Shown piece after piece: positions 54,625-59,522 of a stretch of DNA of 59,522 nt. Origin of the DNA: Methanospirillum stamsii (GTDB lineage: Archaea; Halobacteriota; Methanomicrobia; Methanomicrobiales; Methanospirillaceae); assembly GCF_003173335.1 (NCBI RefSeq), contig NZ_QGMZ01000024.1, positions 1 through 59,522 of the forward strand. The letters run 5' to 3'. The translations under genes were made by a program, and so were the position numbers. The notes beneath the pieces were generated by a model. The model was given only the letters and a program-made list of their open reading frames with translations, made no database searches and had not been told where the DNA came from. Every line of letters starts with the position of its first letter. The stretch's first letter is position 1.

Positions 54625-54714
54625 GCTGTTGTGGCCTAGCTGGTTAGGGCGCCAGACTCATAAGTAAAAAACTGAGATATCTGGAGGTCGCGGGTTCGGA
54701 TCCCGTCAACAGCA
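54625..54714 (+). tRNA. tRNA-Met (CAT) with a 16-nt intron
   Basis: The acceptor stem pairs GCTGTTG (54625-54631) with CAACAGC (54707-54713), and A at 54714 is the discriminator; CCA is not encoded. The anticodon CAT is at 54659-54661. The intron 54663-54678 forms a perfect bulge-helix-bulge. Outer helix CCAGA/TCTGG is followed by central 4-bp helix CTCA/TGAG, 3-nt bulges TAA and ATA, and inner pair GT/AC, with a five-A loop. Cuts after 54662 and 54678 restore a normal 7-nt loop. CAT could also be tRNA-Ile2 with modified C34; elongator Met is the usual intron carrier. Confidence 0.92.
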
Positions 54715-54771
54715 TCGAACTATTTGTTTGGAGTTTCACACGTTTTTTTAGAAGCAGTTTATATCTTCAGC

Positions 54772-54996
54772 TACTCCCGTGAATCCTTTCACTTTTTAAA
54801 ATAATCGAGGTGCAGATATGCTCGATAATTCGAGTGGGTTCGAGGGGATTTACTTCACACTGAACCCGGCGAATCCGGCACTTCTCTCCCGAAAGGCAAA
54901 CGTAAAAAATGCCCGGAATATCTTCTGTGTAATGCGGGCTCATGAAAACGGGGAGATAGAAATCCAGGAACCGTGGAACACCCGATAACGGGAGTA
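54772..54996. repeat. 9-bp perfect inverted repeat around a primase remnant
   Basis: tactcccgt at 54772-54780 and acgggagta at 54988-54996 are exact reverse complements, 207 bp apart, bracketing the small primase-like ORF. The right copy overlaps its stop codon. They could be terminal repeats of a small mobile unit or a chance match; no target duplication is obvious. Confidence 0.45.
54818..54988 (+). pseudogene. Fragment of a phage/plasmid-type DNA primase-helicase N-terminal region
   Basis: A 56-codon ORF with an excellent gaggtg site five bases before ATG. The product contains GIYFTLNPANPALLSRKANV, which is strongly reminiscent of the conserved core of virus and plasmid replication primases (the TLNPVNPALLARxxN motif). 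Full-length proteins are many hundreds of residues, so this is a remnant in a tRNA-proximal location where elements often integrate. Confidence 0.55.
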
Positions 54997-55104
54997 TCAT
55001 TCTATTATCCAATAGGGATATGTCGCGATGCGGCCGGGCAAAAAGGTGAGGAGATCCTTATCTCCTCATTTGAATCGGTCTGATACTGAATACCTCGGAG
55101 AGAA

Positions 55105-55326
55105 TCAGACCTTCTTCGGTGACTCTTTTCTCTTTTCTTTCCAGTCTAAAAAGTTAGAAAGAAAAACATCCGGATCCTTTTCGAGCCATTGGGATCGCTC
55201 CTTAGTATAATCTCCATGGCCCTTGTCGTATAATTGCAAAAATTTCACCGCATCAACTGGCCCTAACTCACGAAATAGTATTTCAAGACCTTTTTGATGG
55301 ATCTGTGCAAGAGTATCTTCAGACAT
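55105..55326 (-). CDS. Small partner of the PIN-domain protein (putative antitoxin)
   Basis: Seventy-three residues from MSEDTLAQIHQKGLEILFRE. The ATG has a perfect ggaggtga ribosome binding site that is formed by the last codons of the upstream PIN gene, and the two frames overlap by eight bases. The KGLEILFRELGPVDAVKFLQ segment is a conserved small family I recall next to PIN proteins, but it has no known DNA-binding domain. An antitoxin role is inferred from position only. Confidence 0.6.
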   Translation of the reverse strand: MSEDTLAQIHQKGLEILFRELGPVDAVKFLQLYDKGHGDYTKERSQWLEKDPDVFLSNFLDWKEKRKESPKKV

Positions 55327-55765
55327 GGTCACCTCCGGTCAGCCAGGAGACAGGATTATCACATACTATTGTGTTATTGGAACATCTTTTAATTAATCCA
55401 AGCAAAATATCATCCGTTGTGAGGAATACCGCATTCGCCTTTTGGGCAAGAGCAATATGCATCGCATCTGCCGGTGAGCATCCATAGGAAACATACGTGG
55501 AATATTGGGAGACAGTATCATCATCAACCTCAATATACTCGTGGTTTCTTGGGATGTTCTGATAAACCTTCAGATATTTCATTCGATCCTGCATCTGTGA
55601 TAATTCATATTCAATCAGGTCGCTTAACACCAGTGTCCAGGTGATCCCGCAATTTCGTAATATCTCCAGGACCGCCTGACTCTCCATAAAAATCCTCGGT
55701 TGGGTCTGATCATCAAATGGACGGCACAAGCAACAGACATCCAGGTAGACCCTCACGGAATTCAT
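55319..55765 (-). CDS. PIN-domain ribonuclease (VapC-like toxin)
   Basis: A 148-residue PIN protein. The first catalytic Asp is in RVYLDVCCLCRPFDD; the central acidic residue is in SDLIEYELSQ; the C-terminal acidic pair is in GCSPADAMHIALA and VFLTTDDILL. Members cut RNA, often tRNA. It precedes the small partner gene, the reverse of the usual antitoxin-first order. Confidence 0.8.
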   Translation of the reverse strand: MNSVRVYLDVCCLCRPFDDQTQPRIFMESQAVLEILRNCGITWTLVLSDLIEYELSQMQDRMKYLKVYQNIPRNHEYIEVDDDTVSQYSTYVSYGCSPADAMHIALAQKANAVFLTTDDILLGLIKRCSNNTIVCDNPVSWLTGGDHV

Positions 55766-55895
55766 GATGGTTATTTTGGTGATACTCGGTTATGGATGAT
55801 TCGTAATGACGTATTCCTAAAAGGTCACATATTCTTCATTGCGAACCAATGTTTTATCGCTCGAAAATTTTACAAAAATTTGTGAATTTGAAAAA

Positions 55896-56708
55896 ATGGG
55901 TTTGAAAAAAGATCTGGCCGGCGTTATTCCACAGGACCTTCTCAGTTATCTTCCGGACGGATATGAAATAATAGGAAATATTGCAATAATATCAGTACCT
56001 GCTTCACTTGAAGCATACTTCAAAGACATAACCAAAGCACTTCTCTCAAGAAGACCATCACTGGTTACCATTCTTAATAAAATATCCACAATTCAGGGTA
56101 AAGAACGGATCGCCCATTACGATCCAATATTTGGGAAAGAAACAATTACAGAAGTAAGAGAATTCGGTTTCAGGTACCAACTGAATGTTCGGGAAGTATA
56201 TTTTTCAACGAAAATGGCATCAGAGCGAAGACGAATACACGAACTCATTAATAAAAGAGATACCGTGTTTGTTCCTTTTGCCGGTGTCGGCCCATATGCA
56301 ATCCCTGCCGCAACACGTGGCGCTGAGGTATATGCCATCGAAATCAGCCATCATGCTTGTGCGTGGATGGCCAGGAATGCAATAGTTAACGGCGCCTCAT
56401 CAAACCTGCATATTATCCGGGGTGATGCATTGCAGGCTGCATATTACCTGAATAAAGATTTTTCAAGGATCATTATCCCTACTCCCTACGGAGTTCTGAA
56501 AAGCCCGGATTTTTTTTTGGACAGACTAATCCAGGGAGGTACAGCTCATTGGATAACATTCTGCAATAAAGCTCAGATAAATGAATATATCGAAGAACTG
56601 TCAGGTGACATATATGAAGTAACATATTGTCACAAATCCGGAAACATTGCTCCATCAGTGTTCCGTTGGATTCTTGACATAAAAAAGAAAAAAACCGATA
56701 GACAATAG
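55896..56708 (+). CDS. Trm5/Tyw2-family SAM-dependent tRNA-modifying enzyme homologue
   Basis: About 270 residues from MGLKKDLAGVIPQDLLSYLP. The SAM site VFVPFAGVGPYAIPAATRGA and AIEISHHACAWMARNAIVNG are as in archaeal tRNA G37 methyltransferases (Trm5) and the aminocarboxypropyl transferase Tyw2. The N-terminal D1 domain of Trm5 is missing, which is closer to short Tyw2-like proteins. The catalytic motif, NLP in Trm5, reads PTPYG here, so the exact reaction is uncertain. Confidence 0.72.
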   Translation: MGLKKDLAGVIPQDLLSYLPDGYEIIGNIAIISVPASLEAYFKDITKALLSRRPSLVTILNKISTIQGKERIAHYDPIFGKETITEVREFGFRYQLNVREVYFSTKMASERRRIHELINKRDTVFVPFAGVGPYAIPAATRGAEVYAIEISHHACAWMARNAIVNGASSNLHIIRGDALQAAYYLNKDFSRIIIPTPYGVLKSPDFFLDRLIQGGTAHWITFCNKAQINEYIEELSGDIYEVTYCHKSGNIAPSVFRWILDIKKKKTDRQ

Positions 56709-56836
56709 AACCAATTACAAATAGAGCAAGGAATTTTTTATAATTATTTATTAATATTTTTTTATAAATAAAAATAAATATTCTTGGGTGGGCTATCATT
56801 AAATATCTCCCGGTCAAACGAATCATGAGGTATTAT

Positions 56837-57448
56837 ATGGCAAACCTTCGTTTTGATATACTTGTGGTAATTATTGCAATCGTATCTGTTTCTTTTATTT
56901 GCTTTGCATATGCGGATGATGAAATTTATCCTGGCGGTATGGTAATCACCAAGTTCAACAGTTCTATGATCGGAACGATGCAGAACTCAAAAGCATTCAA
57001 CAGTTCGGAAATTGGGACTATGCAGGGCTCAAAGTCATTTAACAGCTCTGAAATCGGAACGATGCAGAACTCAAAAGCATTCAACAGTTCGGAAATTGGA
57101 ACTATGCAAAATTCAAAGTCTTTTAACAGCTCTGAAATCGGCACAATGCAGAACTCAAAAGCATTCAACAGTTCGGAAATTGGGACTATGCAAAATTCAA
57201 AGTCTTTTAACAGCTCCGAAATAGGCACAATGCAGAACTCAAAAGCATTCAACAGTTCGGAAATTGGAACTATGCAAAATTCAAAGTCTTTTAACAGCTC
57301 TGAAATCGGCACAATGCAGAACTCAAAAGCATTCAATAGTTCGGAAATTGGAACCATGCAAAAAGCAAAATCATTTAACAGTTCTATGATAGGAACAATG
57401 CAGAATTCCGTATCTACGATACCACTTCCATCAGGTGTCAAGGTCTAA
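56837..57448 (+). CDS. Secreted protein with eleven 14-residue sequon repeats
   Basis: About 203 residues from the second in-frame ATG (aggt five bases upstream). A signal peptide (MANLRFDILVVIIAIVSVS... ending FAYA) is followed by mature DDEIYPGGMVI. Then come eleven consecutive 14-residue units of the form FNSSEIGTMQNSKA, alternating A and S at the last position, and a tail TIPLPSGVKV. Every unit contains the N-glycosylation sequon NSS. At DNA level the units repeat as near-identical 84-bp doublets. No family is recognised. A beta-solenoid or fibre built of glycosylated repeats is plausible; the paralogue follows 151 bp downstream. Confidence 0.85.
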   Translation: MANLRFDILVVIIAIVSVSFICFAYADDEIYPGGMVITKFNSSMIGTMQNSKAFNSSEIGTMQGSKSFNSSEIGTMQNSKAFNSSEIGTMQNSKSFNSSEIGTMQNSKAFNSSEIGTMQNSKSFNSSEIGTMQNSKAFNSSEIGTMQNSKSFNSSEIGTMQNSKAFNSSEIGTMQKAKSFNSSMIGTMQNSVSTIPLPSGVKV

Positions 57449-57599
57449 AATTCACAAGAATAAGCCTTACATATATTATCATATTTCTTTTCTTTTTCTA
57501 ATACACAGTATAATTTTCAGTTGACTTAAATAAAATAACTGAAATCTGAAAGATTATCCTTAAATAATTCTCTGACATACGAATTCTGAGGATATAATT

Positions 57600-58127
57600 A
57601 TGGTAACCCTCCGTTCTGGTATACTGGTAATGATAACAGGTGTATTAATTGCTTCTTTGTTCTGTTTTGTATGTGCAGATGATGATGTGATTTATCCTGG
57701 GGGTATGGTAATGCCTTCATTTAATACTTCAATGATTGGAACTATGCATGGAGCTGAAGCGTTTAATACCTCAATGATTGGAACTATGAAACCAAAATCA
57801 TTCAACAGTTCTGAAATTCCATCTATGCATCCGGCTGAAGCATTCAACAGTTCAATGATAGGAACTATGCAAAAGGCAAAATCATTTAACAGCTCTGAAA
57901 TCGCTACAATGCAACCAGCTGAAGCATTCAATAGTTCAATGATAGGAACTATGCAAAAGGCAAAATCATTTAATAGCTCTGAAATCGCTACAATGCAACC
58001 AGCTGAAGCATTCAACAGTTCAATGATAGGAACTATGCAAAAGGCAAAATCATTTAACAGCTCTGAAATCGCTACGATGCAGAAAACTAACTCCTCAATT
58101 CCGCTTCCTAAAGGAATATCGGTCTGA
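57600..58127 (+). CDS. Secreted protein with nine 14-residue sequon repeats (paralogue)
   Basis: A 175-residue protein with gaggatataatt before ATG. Signal peptide ...LIASLFCFVCA is followed by DDDVIYPGGMVMPS, matching the paralogue's mature N-terminus. Nine units follow of FNSSMIGTMQKAKS and FNSSEIATMQPAEA types (the second one residue short). The tail SIPLPKGISV also matches. Each unit carries NSS or NTS, and an additional NSS lies just before the tail. Repeat sequences differ from the neighbour's while the N- and C-terminal caps are conserved, so the two genes diverged and expanded independently. Confidence 0.85.
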   Translation: MVTLRSGILVMITGVLIASLFCFVCADDDVIYPGGMVMPSFNTSMIGTMHGAEAFNTSMIGTMKPKSFNSSEIPSMHPAEAFNSSMIGTMQKAKSFNSSEIATMQPAEAFNSSMIGTMQKAKSFNSSEIATMQPAEAFNSSMIGTMQKAKSFNSSEIATMQKTNSSIPLPKGISV

Positions 58128-58158
58128 TTACCATTCTATTAAACCGATTTCAAACCCC

Positions 58159-58165
58159 TTTTTTT
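58159..58165 (+). terminator. Oligo-T likely terminator after the repeat-protein pair
   Basis: A run of seven T follows the stop of the second repeat protein by about 30 bases, downstream of four C. It probably ends transcription of this gene. Confidence 0.35.
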
Positions 58166-58654
58166 ACCAATTGTTATTAACAAATTCAGAGATACAATTG
58201 TACATTGTTTGAATAGATCCTTGCATTCTGATAATTCAATCTTCCCGATTGCGTTATGATATCTCATATACTGGAAAATCTGTGGTAATCAGAATTTAAC
58301 CAGGAGGAAAAATTTTATGTCACAAGATCTGAACCTACAAAAAATCTTATCACAAGTCTCTTGAGAGACTATTCTCGGTTGAATAAAACTAGCCAGATAA
58401 TAGTGGTAGATATTATAGAATACAGACTGAAGGATGATATAAACCGTGCAAAAAATATTTCGATTTAGATTGAAAAGATAAAGTACGTACAAGAACTATT
58501 TTTAAAAATATCTTGTAGTTGCATATTCCGGAAAAATTGAACACTCTTTCCAGGATTATTGATGAGGTCAATCATCCTTATGAATCATTGGACCGATGAA
58601 CCGAATCTCCGCGAAGGGGGGATACTTGCCTATCACTGTCAGGGGGTTGGGTCC
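58166..58654. other. Intergenic region with an abortive small ORF
   Basis: About 490 bases without a recognisable gene. At 58317-58364 a 15-codon frame starting MSQDLNLQKILSQVS has a very good caggaggaaa site, which looks like the start of a gene that has been truncated. The remainder is AT-rich. Confidence 0.35.
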
Positions 58655-58684
58655 AAGGGAGGGGGGCAAAGTCCCCCCACCCTT
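58655..58684. repeat. Long G/C hairpin, repeat element
   Basis: aagggagggggg (58655-58666), loop caaagt, and ccccccaccctt (58673-58684) form a 12-position stem with one A-A mismatch. Its right arm recurs at the left edge of the window (positions 3-16), suggesting a dispersed repeat family. Confidence 0.65.
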
Positions 58685-58726
58685 GATGTTTTTCTTCGGA
58701 ATCCTTTAAGAAACTCAAATGTAAGA

Positions 58727-58790
58727 AGTGTTCAATATCACCGGAAGGGGTGTTCAACTTGAGCGGAACCAGTGTTCAATTTGAACGGAC
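58727..58790 (+). repeat. Three 20-bp direct repeats with exact 22-bp spacing
   Basis: Units agtgttcaatatcaccggaa (58727), ggtgttcaacttgagcggaa (58749) and agtgttcaatttgaacggac (58771) share the core GTGTTCAA...CGGA and start every 22 bp. Regular iterons like this mark IS21-type ends, replication origins or protein-binding arrays; no IS21 genes are visible here. Confidence 0.6.
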
Positions 58791-58910
58791 TCACTGCTCA
58801 GATCAGGTCGGAATATACAATAGTCAGAAAAAACGACAACAACCTGAAATTATCTTTAAAAGATCCACTTGTAAAAGTCTAACAGAATACTATCAATCAT
58901 TTTCCAAACA

Positions 58911-59030
<120 letters not shown>

Positions 59031-59115
59031 GAGAACTGAACTCCGGTCTGACCCGGATTTGAAGCCGTATGTTTCTTTCAATTAACAATAACAAGAATTT
59101 TTTTAAATTTAAACA

Positions 59116-59235
<120 letters not shown>

Positions 59236-59319
59236 GAGAACTGAACTCCGGTCTGACCCGGATTTGAAGCCGTATGCTTCTTTCAATTAACAATAACAAG
59301 AATTTTTTAGATTTAAACA

Positions 59320-59439
<120 letters not shown>

Positions 59440-59442
59440 GAG

Positions 59443-59514
59443 AGCCAAGATCCGGATTTGAACCGGAGTGTAGTTGATCTGCAGTCAACCGCGTGGCCGC
59501 TCCGCCATCTTGGC
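59443..59514 (-). tRNA. tRNA-Cys (GCA)
   Basis: The acceptor stem is GCCAAGA/TCTTGGC. The anticodon loop CTGCAGA gives anticodon GCA. The discriminator at 59443 is U73, the identity base of tRNA-Cys, and CCA is not encoded. No intron. It precedes the 5S array on the minus strand, whereas in many euryarchaeal rRNA operons tRNA-Cys follows 5S. Confidence 0.93.
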
Positions 59515-59522
59515 CTGGCTTG

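Noticed and set aside
54767-55012. 81-residue minus-strand ORF
   Set aside because: It is antisense to the primase-like fragment, which has the ribosome binding site and the recognisable motif.
56926-57441. 171-residue repetitive ORF opposite the first repeat protein
   Set aside because: Antisense frame kept open by the repetitive coding sequence; it has no signal peptide or ribosome binding site, while the plus frame has both.
57692-58015. 107-residue repetitive ORF opposite the second repeat protein
   Set aside because: Antisense shadow of the 14-residue repeats.
56940-58090. Possible CRISPR array suggested by regular repeats
   Set aside because: The regular units are coding repeats in frame, without unique spacers of constant length.
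58559-58762. 67-residue plus-strand ORF
   Set aside because: It translates the G/C hairpin and the iteron region and shows no protein-like pattern.

Overview
The window looks like chromosomal DNA of a methanogenic euryarchaeon of the Methanomicrobiales, most likely Methanospirillum or a close relative. The clues are archaellin-type genes with the FSGLEAAI signal core, an F420-dependent NADP reductase, several small families I know only from methanogens (DUF1894, DUF2111 and DUF2551 types), a two-subunit pyruvate carboxylase, an AglB oligosaccharyltransferase, and a tRNA-Met with a classical archaeal bulge-helix-bulge intron. The genus is an inference from memory; no search was run.

Layout. 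1-4.4 kb: transposase debris, a broken N-terminal fragment, and two near-identical tandem genes for AAA-like ATPases fused to a PD-(D/E)XK nuclease-like domain. 4.5-5.9 kb: a possible 39-residue ORF and two archaellin genes. 6.4-27.8 kb: a large surface-glycan and N-glycosylation region: a secreted TPR protein, a GT-C-like membrane protein, five GT4-type glycosyltransferases, a nucleotidyltransferase, an SDR epimerase, two radical SAM/SPASM proteins, a WbsX/GH99-like protein, a flippase, a DPM1-like GT2 and the oligosaccharyltransferase AglB. It is interrupted at 22.3-24.1 kb by an IS1634-like element lying next to the tail of another transposase. 28-38 kb: a third AAA/PD-(D/E)XK paralogue, a response regulator, a CHASE4 sensor kinase, and a type IV pilus/archaellum-like ATPase with two membrane platform subunits. 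38.3-43.2 kb: a degenerate KaiC-like protein, class II aldolase, F420:NADP reductase, thioredoxin and SecDF.

43.3-54.5 kb is a dense housekeeping block on the plus strand. Archease and RtcB (RNA ligase) are followed by a biotin module: a BPL_N-like protein, BirA, and the ECF transporter BioY-EcfA-EcfA-EcfT. This leads directly into the biotin-dependent enzyme PycB-PycA. The order suggests biotin uptake, biotinylation and the acceptor enzyme are expressed together. A tRNA-Met gene with a 16-nt intron follows at 54.6 kb, so a substrate for the RtcB/archease pathway lies near its enzymes.

54.7-59.5 kb: a primase-like remnant inside a 9-bp inverted repeat, a PIN-domain toxin with a small partner, a Trm5/Tyw2-like methyltransferase, two paralogous secreted proteins built from 14-residue repeats, an iteron/hairpin region, and three tandem 5S rRNA genes downstream of tRNA-Cys on the minus strand.

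The most interesting system is the pair of repeat proteins at 56.8-58.1 kb. Every 14-residue unit carries an N-glycosylation sequon (11 in one protein; 9 in the repeats plus 1 in the tail of the other), while the two archaellins in the window carry none. With AglB and a full glycan cluster 30 kb away, they are good candidates for densely N-glycosylated cell-envelope fibres or sheath-associated proteins.
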